DNA of 64,000 bases from the NCBI GenBank assembly GCA_036365515.1, contig CM070876.1, positions 106,257,810 to 106,321,809 of the forward strand, in the 5' to 3' direction. Below, piece after piece: positions 29,151 through 39,793 of this stretch; positions within the stretch are counted from its first letter, which is position 1; every line of letters starts with the position of its first letter. The notes below the pieces were generated by a model, which ran no database searches, had not been told where the DNA came from, and worked only from the letters and a program-made list of their open reading frames with translations. Both the position numbers and the translations under genes were made by a program. Source of the DNA: Torymus aiolomorphi. Lineage: Eukaryota; Arthropoda; Insecta; Hymenoptera; Torymidae.

Positions 29151-29776
29151 AGAAGCTTTATTGTGCAGAGAAAGCGAAACAAGCCAAGCGTAAGAGACTA
29201 CAGAGCTGGTGAACATTAACCGATAGATAATTGTTTGTTACATGATTTATATAATTTTTCATTAAAATATTTTGCTTATGTTTAAAGTCATTTTAAGCAC
29301 GATCAGTTTTTGTAATTGTTTGTGTTGCTTTGCGCAACCAGTTTTGATGTATGGGTTTGGGTTTTTTTGGTTTATTTTCTAGAATATATTTACTGCAAAA
29401 TTACGTTGAGACTTTTAGGTTACACCTTAATTTTCAATTCCTGTTCCACCATAAAATTATTAAAAATACACGTTTTTTAATAAATAAAAAGTAACTTATG
29501 ACTTATTAGTAATGGAAAAAAGAAATTCAGCTTTTGACTAATATTGCAATATAAATTTCTTTATTTTGGTGCCAAAAATATGTATCTTCCAACTGGCACA
29601 TATTGATTGAAAGCCATTGCGCAGAATGCTAACCGAATATATACCTTTTTTATCGGTGTTTTGGCCAGTGCAGCTTATACATCGCTCGTGTACCTTTCCC
29701 AGTACTTCAATAAACGCTCCTCATAGCTTCGTCATCTGTTTAGTAAAATGCAAACTATTTCATCGTCGTCTTAACC
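29151..29776. other. AT-rich spacer
   Basis: No feature recognised. It may hold the 5' untranslated region of the LINE that starts at 29777. Confidence 0.5.
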
Positions 29777-30442
29777 ATGGCAGGTAAAAGAGGGACAACC
29801 AACAATAAAAACAAAAATCATTCATCTAATAACTACAAAACAGAGAGCACATTGATGTTACAAGAAATTTCGGTAAAAATTGCAGCGCCAACAACTGATG
29901 TGGCAGATATGAAAAATCAGCTATGTGATATCAATGCCACCGTCAGCAATATTGTGAAAGATGAAAGTTCAATAAAAGAAAATGTGTGGATTGAAGAGCG
30001 CAATGCTTTGAGTAAAAGATTAGAAATTATCGCACACAGAGACGAAATGAGACTTCGACATGATAAGAAAAATAACATCATTATTCGTGTCTTGCAATGC
30101 ACAACAGAATACTATAGACAAGAGGTGCTTAAAGAAAAGTTACAGTTTCAAGTTAATGCTGTTGAGGCTTCCCTAATCATAAGAGTAAAAGGGCCACATC
30201 GGTTGTAGGTTAAAGTTAGTGACTACGAGAACAAGTGCTCGGTCATGTTGAATAAAGGGAAACTTCTAGGCACCGACATTTATATATCGAATGATCGCAC
30301 TTTAAAAGAGCGAGCTATTCAAATAGAATTGCAGAAAATGGCTGAAGAAGAGAGAATACAAGGAAAATTGTTTAAGCTTGGCTATAAAAAAAAATCACCA
30401 TCGGCGGAGCCGTTAGAGTTTGTAAAAATGGCTTCGGTTTAA
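29777..30442 (+). pseudogene. LINE ORF1 (nucleic-acid-binding protein), one stop
   Basis: The frame MAGKRGTTNNKNKNHSSN runs to a single in-frame TAG (30206-30208) and continues to 30442. The segment KKNNIIIRVLQCTTEYYRQE followed by YISNDRTLKERAIQIELQKM is the pattern of non-LTR retrotransposon ORF1 proteins of the type found upstream of AP-endonuclease/RT ORFs in insects: an RRM-like core and a basic C-terminal domain. The N-terminus is Lys/Asn-rich and the middle is heptad-rich. It would package LINE RNA. A degenerate ORF2 start follows at 30.57 kb, supporting the assignment. Confidence 0.7.
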
Positions 30443-30569
30443 CGATACCTAAGAAGCTGCTCCACGGGTTTGAAAATTCACAGAACAGTCAACAAACCAC
30501 TTTGCCCTTCCGTCAAGCATAACTCACTATGGATGGAATCTTCATTTTCCAGACTAAGTGACTACTGTA

Positions 30570-30870
30570 GTCATAAAATACACAAAAATAATGCTATCTC
30601 TATAATTTTTTGGAACTGGCATGGCTTTAATAACTTAAACATTTTGTCTAGTGATGATTATTTTAGCTTCTATAATTGTGGTATTTTTTGTTTTTCAGAA
30701 AGTTGGTTATGCGATAAAATCATTTCATTGAAAAATTTCTTTGTTTGACCATCCACCTAAGAGGAATAAGACGCTAGATAGAGCAAGCGGAGACATTGGT
30801 ATTCTTGTGCGCCCTAAAATCGTTAAATCACCAGCTATTGGTACATGTTGTCAATCATTCGTGGTGCTTA
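30570..30870 (+). pseudogene. LINE ORF2 start (AP-endonuclease), truncated
   Basis: Reads ISIIFWNWHGFNNLNILSSD, then IFCFSESWLCDKI, the first two conserved blocks of APE-type LINE endonucleases (N and the metal-binding E of ESW). After a frameshift it continues as DHPPKRNKTLDRASGDIGIL. It stops near 30870, so the rest of the endonuclease and all of RT are missing. Loss of a 3' part is unusual for a LINE and points to a later deletion. Confidence 0.7.
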
Positions 30871-31689
30871 AGGGGACTCGACCTTGCCTGCTTTATCATC
30901 TGACCTAACAAATTCAGCCAAATCAGTTTTTTAAAGTTTTCTTTTGAATGAATGAACAGATTCTTTTAAAATTGTTCAAGGTTATGGGAAATAGAAAACT
31001 TTGCTGCGGACTGCTCCCCAAAGCACAAAAACTTACAAAAAAAGAAAAATTCTATTTTTACGCTTTCTGCCGCATTCATACTGCGGCGTTAGTGATGCAG
31101 CAGGGTACTTCGTTTTTTCTTCACCATAAAAATATGCGACCTGTATTTTGAAAAATGCCACTTGTCCCCACTTTCTATTTTCACAAGAATTCGTAGAAAA
31201 TGTTTAGCATACCTTATAATAGTCATATATCGTCGGAAAGCCATATTTGTTTTCTTCTGTCTATGAGTTTCCTGCTTACATCTAACAGATGGCACTTCTT
31301 CTTCTTCTTTTGTCCTTTGGTTGGCAGTGGTGTAAACGCTTCTGCATTCTAGTCCATATTGGTCATCAACGATTAATTTTGCGCATGCGTACTGGTGGGG
31401 CGGACTTTTTGAATGGATGAGGTTGCGTGGAAACGTGGCCTGGAGATTTATCTGAAACAGACTGAGTGGGCGGCGCGGCCCTCCCCTGGGTAATCCACGC
31501 TGGACGCGTGGGTCGCCCCAGGAAGGGCCGTGGTGCCCGGGGACGGGCGCCTGGCGACCTCTCCGCCTTTCCTTATAAGGGAAGCAAGGGAGACGGCAAG
31601 CGGCGCCCGCGCTGAGCTGGTTTGAGCGGTCTGGAGGCTGCTTTATGAAGTGGAGTGAGCAATTAGAGAAATGTGAGTCCACTGAATCT
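30871..31689. other. Unassigned, GC-rich middle
   Basis: 31,400-31,650 is GC-rich with a 197-codon minus-strand ORF (31089-31682) of low plausibility. No RNA gene or transposon end is identified. Confidence 0.4.
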
Positions 31690-31799
31690 TAAAGTGAAAT
31701 GTTGCAGCTTTTTAGGAAGCCGTGGAGTAGAACAATGATCGGAGATTTAGATGCAAATAGGAATTGAGTATTTTGCTTCTGTGACTGCCTGGATTCGCT

Positions 31800-32700
31800 C
31801 ACCGTCTAATACGATGGAGTGATCGGCTGGAGTGATTTGTTTCCGAGTAAAGATGATGGGTTGCGTTTTCGGAATAGAGAGAGAGAGAGAGAGGCCTATT
31901 GAGTTAAAGTATTGGTTTATGCGCGTAAGATTATCTTGTAGAATGAGGAGGTATGCATCGACATCTTTAGAGGAGGTATAGATTGCAACGTCGTCAGCGA
32001 AATTAAGGCAATCGCAGTCCTCAGAGAGTTGCGATTCTACGCCCTTCGCTGCGACGTTGTAGAGGGAGGAGCTGGTGGTACACCCTTGTGGGAGGCCTTC
32101 AAAAGATATGAAAGGGCCTTCTAAGGAATCATTAAGTTTGAAATAGACTGAGCGGTTGGAGGTGAGATTGTATGTGAAGCGGTAGACGGACTCCGGGAGG
32201 CCAAGGTTCCTCAGGGACTCGACTAGGAGACCTGGGTCGACCCCGTCGAAAGCGCTCTTGACGTCTAGGAGAAGGGTCGCGACATATTCATTTTTTACGA
32301 AGGCAGTATATATGAAAATGGTTAGAAGTGAATGGTTATCGGTACATGATCTGTTTTTGCGGAAGCCGTATTGAATGTCTAGGAGAAGGAGGTTATGTTC
32401 GAGCTACCATGATAATCTAGTATTTAGGAGTCTTTCGAGGAGTTTAAGGAGGGATTGGGGAAGGGAGGGAGGTCTAAATTTGTTGGTGTTACCTTTTGGA
32501 ATGAAAAAGACTAGAAATACATTCCAGGATTTAGGGAATACACCGTTTTGGAAGGTTTCGTTGAAGGTATCGACAAGGGCTGTGAGGATAGAGTCGGGAA
32601 GGTTAGTGATTATCTGATTATCTATTTTGTCTAAGCCAGGAGAGGATTTGATTTTGGTGCGGCATTTGCTTATGACAGCTATCAATTCGGTGAGGGAAAA
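31800..32700 (-). pseudogene. LINE reverse transcriptase domain
   Basis: No methionine-initiated ORF covers it, but one minus-strand frame reads KSSPGLDKIDNQIITNLP and FFIPKGNTNKFRP (fingers, 32685-32440), then IQYGFRKNRSCTDNHSLL, ATLLLDVKSAFDGVDPGLL (first catalytic Asp), ISFEGLPQGCTTSSSLYNV and LNFADDVAIYTSS (FADD box at 32001-31990). These are RT motifs 2a to C of Jockey/I-type LINEs. It copies LINE RNA at nicked chromosomal DNA. A frameshift near 32400 (LSW then stop) separates the fingers from the palm. The thumb is lost after about 31900 in a CT repeat. Confidence 0.88.
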
Positions 32701-33072
32701 GGGTCTCGAAAAGAGAGCTGAGGTTTCAGCAGAGGAGGTGAAGATAGTTGGAAAGGAGGGGTAGAAGCAGGCGGGGGGCAGATTGTTAGGATGAAATCGC
32801 GCATTTTGTTGGAGGTGTGGATGTTGGAAGGCGCTGCTTTGACTGAGAGGGCCCGATTTCTAAATCTTTTTATGGTATTCTAGAAAGTCGCGGAGGGGGT
32901 GAATGGGTTGAGGTCCGAGCAAAATTTTAAAATGATTCGCGTTTGTTTTTCTGAAGATTTTTTTGGCATTTAATTCGGAAGATTTGAGCTGTTTGAAAGT
33001 GTTGGGATCCCGTCTAAATAGTTTAAAAGTTTCTTGTCTGTCTTGGTCTGCGGCAGCGCATTCGTCGTTCCA
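32701..33072 (-). other. Degenerate LINE ORF2 between endonuclease and RT
   Basis: Continuation of the LINE between recognisable domains. No clean frame is visible. Confidence 0.55.
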
Positions 33073-33994
33073 TCAAGGTGGCTGGGGGTGATGCTTGGGG
33101 TTGGGGGATCTAGGTTTGTTGTTATTGTGTTTTTTGGAGAGGGCTGATGCTGGTTTTAGGATGGTAGATTTTATTTGGTTGTATTTGTCGATTGTTGAGG
33201 GAATGATGTCACTGGTGCTGTTGAAGGAGAAGTCGGAAAGCGAGTTGGGAAAAGAAGCCCAGTCTACTTCGGAGATTTTTCGGAAATTGAAGCGGTGAGA
33301 GGTGAAATGTTTGTGATTGGGTGGTGTGCCCAAGGTGATAGTGATTGGAAAGTGGTCGCTGAGAAGGTTGTCTTCTTCGACTAGCCAAGATGAAAGTGAG
33401 TATAGTTGGGGGAGACGAATGTGAGATCAATGCAGGACAGGGCACCTGCTGGGAATCTGTTCGAAAAGGTTGGGGAGTCGTCATTGAGAAGGATGAAGTC
33501 ATTGTCCGTGAGTGAGAGGGAGTTCTGTTGGCCGACTTGGCAAGTGTGTGAGCTGCCCCAGATGGTGTTGTGGCAGTTAAAGTCGCCGCCGACAAAGACG
33601 GATTTAAAATTGGATATGGCCTTGACGAGAGATCGCCAGAGGTTCGGTGGAAACGTGGGCGAGAGGGTCGATAGAGACGTACGATAAGTGCTCGCCTTGT
33701 GGGGTGGTGATAGCGATAGAAAGAGTTTCTAAGACTAGAGGTATGTTGGGGATGGAATCTATGGTGCGAAAAGGAATGTCGTTTTTGAGGAAGATGACGA
33801 TGCCTCCTCCTCCGAAATTTGGAAGTGACGCCTGGCGTTCGGGAGAAAGTTTTGATTCAAGAAGAATTATTATATCGTAGTGATGGGAGATTTGAAGTAG
33901 GTGACCTTTGCGTTGGAGGAATGAGAGGCAGTTCCACTGAAGAATGCGGAGAGTGGAGTGGGAAAGGTTAGTGTGAGCCATTGTTGAGGGTGAT
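33073..33994 (-). pseudogene. LINE AP-endonuclease domain, frameshifted
   Basis: ORF2 begins MAHTNLSHSTLRILQWNCLS at about 33981. LRILQWN carries the conserved Asn and IILLESKL the metal-binding Glu. After a frameshift the chain continues in another frame with FVGGDFNCHNTIWGS (D-x-N motif, about 33600-33560) and SCIDLTFVSP (about 33440-33415). This enzyme nicks the target site to prime reverse transcription. The histidine-containing end (NLLSDHFPITI, about 33370-33335) is also readable. The ATG lies inside the last codons of ORF1, a usual ORF1/ORF2 overlap. Confidence 0.85.
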
Positions 33995-34285
33995 GTGAGT
34001 GAGGTTGTCAAGGTGTGAGAGTACTACTGAGATGATAATGTATTCATCTGCGGAGTGAAGGAAGGGTGAGCGAATTTCTGTAACGAGGTTTTTGATGAGA
34101 GGGATTAGGATGGTGAGGATGTTTTGGGCATCGAGGTGAGAATGGGCGGCGATTGAGGCGAACGAGGTGGTGGTGGTGAAGAGGGGCAGGGGGTGAGGAT
34201 GGTTAGTGGGTGAGTCTGGGGTCTGTAATTTTGAAGATGGGGGAGGCAAGAGACGGGAGGTGATTCTGCGGTGAAGGATGGGGTT
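33968..34285 (-). pseudogene. LINE ORF1 C-terminal part
   Basis: Pro/Thr/Ser-rich start (MPPPSSKLQTPDSPTNHPHP) and hydrophobic end (NILTILIPLIKNLVTEIRSP), finishing NNGSH at 33968. It overlaps the start of ORF2 in another frame. Upstream it is cut off from the rest of ORF1 by the foldback element at 34286-35022. Confidence 0.7.
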
Positions 34286-35022
34286 CTAAGTAGTCTAAAA
34301 CATATGGCGCGCGGACAAATTACCTTTTAGGACGAACCATTAAATGGATTTGAAAAATTTTTTTGCAAAATACTCTTGAAGTAATTTCTCACTCATCCCT
34401 CAAGCCAGATTTTCAAATTAGGAAGCCCCCTGTTATCAACAAAAGTTGAAAAGTTGTTAAAAATGAAAAATTGACGTTTTTTTTAAACTTTTTAAAATTT
34501 TTAGTCACTTCTGACAATTTTAAACATCAAAACAATGATATATTCTTACTTTAGGAACAAAAATACGTCGATTCCTGTAGTTTTTATTTTTTTTTTACCT
34601 GTATAAAGCATAAAAAAATGTGATGAAAAGCGAAATTTACATTTTTTCCTTCCTCTAAGAGGAAGTAAACATAAACTCGAAAAATTTATAAGTTTTTTAT
34701 ATTTTATACAGTTAAAAAAAAATTAAAAACTGCAGGAAGCGACGTAATTTTGTCTCTAGAATAAGAATATACCATTGTTTTAATGTTTAAAATTGTCAGA
34801 GGTGACTAAAAATTAAAAAAAGTGAAAAAAACGTCAATTATTCATTTTTAACAACTTTGGAACTTTTCTAGATAACAGGGGGATTCCTAATTTGAAATAT
34901 GACTTGAGGGATGAATGAGAAATTACTTCAAGAGTATTTTGCAAAAAAAAAATTTCAAATCCGTTTAATGGTTCGTCCTAAAAGGTAATTTGTCCGCGCG
35001 CTGTATGTTTTAGACCACTGTG
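34286..35022. mobile_element. Foldback element (737 bp, nearly full palindrome)
   Basis: The two halves are inverted copies from the termini (GTCTAAAACATA.GGCGCGCGGACAAATTACC, left about 34293) to a centre at CCTCTAAGAGG near 34660. The right end, read inwards, starts CACAGTGGTC; the left end is the degenerate CTAAGTAGTC. A CACAGTG-like terminus is seen in Transib elements, but no matching target duplication flanks it (GGGTT versus CTGCG). It is inserted in LINE ORF1. Confidence 0.8.
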
Positions 35023-35950
35023 CTGCGGCGAGGAGGCGGTGGTATTTTGCCATAGGGTCTGCTGTGGAGCCGCAGGAGAAGCGGCTGAGTTGCTCCTTAC
35101 GCCAAAGTTGGATCAGAGCACATGAGATGGCGGTTCTGACCTTTTGAGAGCGATGCTCTCGGAGGGAATAGTTGTGCGTGGCAGCGAGGGAGCGCACCTT
35201 TCTCTGAAAGATCAGTTCCGGGCAGGATCTGTCGTGCAGTTGATGGAGATTGGGCTGTCGTTTTTAGGGCAGACCTCCTCTCCGGTGTGAGCTGCTTTAC
35301 CGCAGCTGACACATCGTGTGTTTTTGCTGCGACATTGGGTTTGGATGTGGTCGTACCTATAACATTTGAAACACATTTTAGTGGGGGGCACATAAACGTC
35401 TAGGTGGTACCTGACATAGAAAAGGTAGACATCAGATGGGACCATTTGTCCTTCAAAAGTAAGGAGGACTTTACCAGTTGGAAGGAAGGAGCATTTTCCA
35501 TTCTTAGCGGTGGCGGCGATTCTTCGATTGAGTCTCCTTACACTGAGCACTTTGATTGGAGAGCTATTGCAGAGTGGATTTGTTCTTCAGTTAAATCCTG
35601 CGGGACGTCCTTGATGACTGCCTGTCTGTTCAGGCAGTCGGCTGGAGCAGCAGCTTTGAGGTTAGAGTCTGCCAGCTTGGAGTTGTTGAGAAGTAGGTTT
35701 GTAGAGGCTCGATCTGCCAGGGTGATGGTAACTTTCTGGGAGCCTGAGGAGGCAATGGAAATAATCTTACCTTGGCAAAGAGGAGCGATGATACGACCCA
35801 CGGATGTAGGGTGGAGATTTCCCGTGTTCGCAGAGATACTCAGCGGTTCGATGAAGATTGTGAAGGGTCCTTCGTTTTCATCAGAATAGAGTTGAGGTGT
35901 AGAAGGCGAGTTCAAGTTTGAGTTAGTGAGGGTGCCTGGGGTTGATGGGG
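35023..35950 (-). pseudogene. LINE ORF1 with zinc knuckles
   Basis: The frame 35915-35538 (TPQLYSDENEGPFTIFIEPL) passes by frameshift into 35550-35212. There CFKCYRYDHIQTQC is a canonical CX2CX4HX4C knuckle and CVSCGKAAHTGEEVC a second one with one extra residue. A stop at 35212 is followed in another frame by VRSLAATHNYSLREHRSQ (35197-35030). Gag-like ORF1 proteins with CCHC knuckles are characteristic of I, Jockey and R1-type LINEs and coat the RNA. Confidence 0.85.
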
Positions 35951-36068
35951 TGTTTATGTCTCTGTTCGATGAAGATTAAGATTGCACTCCAGTTGTTGAT
36001 GTTGAATTGAGGTGAGGGATCGATCTGACAGAGGCCAAAGGAAGAAATCAAAATGCAAGATTCCTTAT

Positions 36069-36125
36069 AATTATTTTACGACGTTTCGTTGGCATGATCC
36101 GCCAACCTCTTCAGGCTATATAATT
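36069..36125 (-). ncRNA. Hammerhead ribozyme (PLE 3)
   Basis: Minus strand: core CTGAAGA (36114-36108), stem II GTTGGC opposite GCCAAC, then GAA-ACGT-C with predicted cleavage after the C complementary to 36080. Stem I has inner pairs G-C and U-G, then six consecutive outer pairs between 36120-36125 and 36074-36069. All core residues are intact. Confidence 0.8.
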
Positions 36126-36340
36126 TATTTAACAAAAAGAAAGAATTTAACAAATTTGTTTAAACTACCACTCGCATTACAATAAAAAAAGAAGAGACAA
36201 TAAATACCTTATCTAATAAGTGTCACAGTGCAGACAGCGTCAAATTGAGAGTATATCGCAACGATAAGTCGCATTTATAGTCGATAATGTTTGTGTGTTA
36301 GTGCATGTGTTTACAAACAGTAAAGTGTGTATATATATAT

Positions 36341-36422
<82 letters not shown>

Positions 36423-36467
36423 GCAGGCACGCACGCACGCACGCACCCACACTCCCACACACACACA

Positions 36468-36503
<36 letters not shown>
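36341..36503. repeat. CA microsatellite
   Basis: About 80 bp of pure AC repeat, then a GCAC/CCCAC-containing part and a second AC run. Long His/Thr or Cys/Val ORFs over it are artefacts. Confidence 0.98.
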
Positions 36504-36505
<2 letters not shown>

Positions 36506-36568
36506 CATGCATATATATGTGTGTATCCATATTTATATATGCGTAGGGAAAACCAGCGATACTTCTAT

Positions 36569-37636
36569 TCAATTTAAAATTCGTAATAATGAAACGTATG
36601 TAGAATTTAGAAATTTCACGTCAAATTTTCTATTGATGTTATTTTTATCGTTTTTAATGTGAATCATTTCTGATATTAGTCGCTTTTTGTAAATTAATTC
36701 GTAATCTATAATTTTAGTGTTGTTCCAATCAAATTGATGTGAGAATTGGTTCATGTGTTGAGAAACAACTGCTTCACTGTTGTTGTTCTTTTTATGTTCG
36801 TTAATTCTAGTTTTGAGAGTGCGCTTGGTTTCTCCTACTTATGACGCCCGACATGATTTGTGATATCTTTACCTAGAGTAATTATCGAGTTTAGATTTTT
36901 CTTAACTGTAGGGGAAACTTGAAAGTTGAAGGATTTTAATATTGCTGCAATTTTGTCGTATCGGTCGTTGAGAGGTAGAGAAATGTGCGGAGTAAATCTA
37001 TTGGGTACAGTAGTGACATTGTAGTGTTGATTCTGTTTGATTTTTTTTAATCGAGTGTATATGGCGCGTTTAATGAATTTTAAGGGATAGTTGTTATTTT
37101 AAAGAGTTTTTAAGACTATGTCGAGATTTTTCTTATGAAACTTTTTGTATGATAACGAAATTGCTCTGTCGACAAGATTGTAAATAATATTTATTTTTTG
37201 TTTTATTGGATGTTTGGAAAGAAAATTGATTAATCTGCCCGAGGAAGTGGGTTTGTTGAACCAGTCTGTAATAATGGTATTATTTTCTCAAATTAGAGTC
37301 ATATCTAAAAAACTGATTTTTGATTTTGTTCTAATTCATAAGTGAATTGTAATCTATTGTTATATGAGTTATACGTTGTTAGTACTATATCAATGTGTTT
37401 TTTGTTAACGCACATAATAGTATCATCAACATAACGGAAATAGAATAAAGGAACAGCATTGTGATTATCTTTTAAGATTCTTAAACAATTCGTTTCCAAG
37501 TCATCCATAACGATATCTGCAAATAATGGCGAAATTGGTGAACCCATGGGTTGTCGATAATAGTTGTTATTGAAAGAGAAAAAGGTGTTGGCGAATAGAA
37601 ATTTAGTGTATGTAATAATGCCATTAAAAGGTATTT
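36569..37636 (-). pseudogene. PLE 3 RT and endonuclease remnant
   Basis: The clearest part (37547-37305) is MGSPISPLFADIVMDDLETN then FRYVDDTIMCVNKKH, the RT motifs C' and YVDD. The segment to about 36,900 corresponds to the RT thumb and connection region with frameshifts. The GIY-YIG domain is mostly deleted around 36,840-36,860, leaving only its C-terminal tail (QFSHQFDWNNTKIIDYEL, 36754-36690). Dead copy. Confidence 0.85.
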
Positions 37637-37652
37637 TGTTTATGTCTCTGTT

Positions 37653-37907
37653 GTTGTTGTTGGTGTTTGTTGGGAAGGTTAAGGCAGCAGAGTCGTTGGT
37701 GAGGCAAACAGACGTTTAGATCTGTGGTTGAGTCTCTCTTACGTTTGGTACCTGGAGAGTCTTTAATAACATCCATATGAGCGTCATTGAGGAGATTCTC
37801 AGTTGGCTCAGTGGTTGAGATTTACCCTGGTGCACTGTGGAGTGATGATTTACCTGAAAGGTTAGAAGCGCTGTGAGAACTGAAAAGAATTTTGTGGGTG
37901 AAGCATC
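37653..37907 (-). pseudogene. LINE ORF1, segment between PLE 3 and the LTR element
   Basis: Reads DASPTKFFSVLTALLTFQ in frame with the segment ending RKNSKD at 53122, and, one frameshift later, DSPGTKRKRDSTTDLNV and a stretch leading to FPTNTNNNN that joins the 35.9-kb part. It carries no domain by itself. Its value is that it proves the order of the nested insertions. Confidence 0.75.
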
Positions 37908-37990
37908 TGTAACAGTCCAGTCCATGCACATATCATGTGAGGGTCATAACGCGCGAGTATAAGCATAGAGTTTCGACATACATAAGATAG

Positions 37991-38087
<97 letters not shown>

Positions 38088-38647
38088 GGAGAGCTGGCAA
38101 TACCACTACTCCGCGTGAGTGCGTGAGTAGAGGGGAGCCGCGCGCGGCTTCTCTGCGAGCAGGTACACTTAGGATGTTTCTTATCGCGCTCCCCTCTTTT
38201 CAACTCTCTCTTCCCCTTTTCGCGAGCGAGCTACCGATGTACAGTACGGGCTTGGAATAGGCACTCTGATTTCGGCAGTCCTAAAAGCCACACGTCTTCT
38301 CCCGCCGATACACAACGCAAGGCGTGTATCGAACGGAGAGTCAATCCCATCCCATCCTCGCTGAACAATCAGAAGGCCATAACATAGAGCTGAAGAGCCC
38401 CGCCGGTGCACAACGTAAGGCATGTAGCGAACGAGCCTCACTCTATAAAAACCCAAAATTACTCCTTCACTCCGACCCACGCGGTTGAGTCCGCGATGTA
38501 TGTCTGCAAGGCGCAGACACGTTCAACGACAAGACGCGAGAGATTATCCCGACAATACGCGAACCCAAACTCGGTCCTACAAAAATCCTGACTTGACACT
38601 TACTGACGGACCTGACGACGGACGAGATAAAGTGACAGGTAAGAACA
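37908..38647 (+). repeat. 5' LTR (740 bp)
   Basis: Starts TGTAACAGTCCAGTCC and ends GGTAAGAACA, immediately followed by the PBS. It contains a pure GA run (37990-38086). It differs from the 3' LTR by point changes and several indels (for example an extra roughly 36 bp near 38530-38565), so the element is not recent. Confidence 0.95.
37990..38086. repeat. GA microsatellite in 5' LTR
   Basis: About 97 bp of GA. The corresponding run in the 3' LTR is longer (51754-51888). Confidence 0.98.
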
Positions 38648-38665
38648 TGGCGCCCGAACAGGGAC
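38648..38665 (+). promoter_or_regulatory. Primer-binding site, tRNA-Lys3 type
   Basis: TGGCGCCCGAACAGGGAC starts at the first base after the LTR. It is the exact complement of the 3' end of tRNA-Lys(3), the primer known from several retroviruses and also used by insect gypsy-like elements. Confidence 0.9.
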
Positions 38666-39019
38666 CTGAGTATTCGAATTAGCGTGGAAAATCGGGAAAG
38701 GAACACATAAAATAGAATATTGTATAGTGTGAGCGAAGGGAATCGAAAGTGCATAATTTCTTAGTAGTAAAAAAAAAAAAAAAAAAAAAAACCAATTTTC
38801 TTTTCTCCTGTACGAGTAACTAACATTGAAAATAAGGTGTTGAATTGAGTGATTGCTGTTTAGAAATATTAGTATAAATAAACTAATAAATAGTAGTAAA
38901 TGGTAGGTTAGAAAAGTGAAAAAATAATCCCAGAAGTAAGAAAAATTACACGATATCGCGAGCGGGTATAGAAATATACAGGTGCTAAAATAAGTCGCGA
39001 TGCGATAGCATTGTAAGGA
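38666..39019 (+). other. Leader of the LTR element
   Basis: Untranslated. Includes a 22-nt poly-A run (38769-38790). Confidence 0.7.
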
Positions 39020-39397
39020 ATGCCGCGGTTATCGGTAAGTATTTGGCTCGAGGCTTCATTTCAGGAGAAGCGCGCGAGAGAAGTTAACTGTCAATGTCAC
39101 TATGAAAAATTAAACGTAATAATACGGGAAATTAAAATACTTAGACATAGACAGGAACAAATATTCGGGAGGTTAGAGAATTATGGTAATAGGTTACATG
39201 ATTTAGAACAGGAGTTGGGAGGTGCTGCGAACGCCGCCAACAAGAGCACGATTGAAGCGGAAGCAGCTCTCAAAGCGTGTAAAATATTAGAATATAAGTT
39301 ACTTAAGACGCTAGATTTCGGGGAGGACAAAGTGGATAGAAAATTCCAAGATGTATATGAAGAAATAGAAAAATTAAAAAAGGTTAATAAAGAATAA
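39020..39397 (+). CDS. Leader ORF / gag N-terminal candidate
   Basis: 125 codons starting MPRLSVSIWLEASFQEKRA. Most of it is charged and heptad-rich (REIKILRHRQEQIFGRLENY, LHDLEQELGGAANAANKS), predicting a coiled coil. It is separated from the next gag-like ORF by about 400 bases without an open frame, so it may be a separate small protein or a displaced N-terminal part of gag. No named domain is recognised. Confidence 0.4.
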   Translation: MPRLSVSIWLEASFQEKRAREVNCQCHYEKLNVIIREIKILRHRQEQIFGRLENYGNRLHDLEQELGGAANAANKSTIEAEAALKACKILEYKLLKTLDFGEDKVDRKFQDVYEEIEKLKKVNKE

Positions 39398-39793
39398 ATG
39401 AAATAATAGTTTCGTGAAAATTAATTAAAAATATATTTAATTCCATCGTACGCTTAGAATTGAGACTTCGGGCTATGTAACGTTTGTTGACAATTAGAAA
39501 TTGCGACAGAAAAGTACTTGTTATGATAACCATGTTGACAGGCGGTAGTGAGCGTAGGCCAAAAACAATAACACGCCAATGCTGGATCTTATAAGCGGGT
39601 GTAGCGATAGCTAGGTCGGATTTTAGAATATTTTCAGAATAATAATAGCGGTTAAATATAATGAAAAGATTGTAAGAGAAATTAGAAATTAAAATTATTC
39701 AAAGTATCAAATCTTGTAGTTGATGGGTTACAAAATTAATTAAAGTATACATTTTTTTGTTTGTTGTTTTACATTAATTAATAATTTTGAGAC
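39398..39793 (+). other. Gap between leader ORF and gag
   Basis: AT-rich, no open frame. Possibly decayed coding sequence. Confidence 0.5.

Larger units (their letters stand above)
35951..37652 (-). mobile_element. Penelope-like element 3 with 16-bp target duplication
   Basis: TGTTTATGTCTCTGTT occurs at 35951-35966 and 37637-37652, bracketing a minus-strand Penelope-like element (35967-37636). Removing the insert and one duplicate restores the LINE ORF1 frame (...NTNNNNRDINTPSTPGTL). The element has a hammerhead motif near its 3' end and a CA microsatellite inside. It is a different lineage from PLE 1/2. Confidence 0.9.

Noticed and set aside
31089..31682. 197-codon minus-strand ORF as a gene
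   Set aside because: Mixed GC-rich and low-complexity translation, no domain, spans apparently unrelated segments.
36240..36662. His/Thr- and Cys/Val-rich ORFs
   Set aside because: Translations of the CA microsatellite.
38648..38665. Lentivirus-like primer site as evidence of a vertebrate retrovirus
   Set aside because: The element's pol is gypsy-like and the PBS is shared by many retroelements; nothing else is retroviral and there is no envelope.
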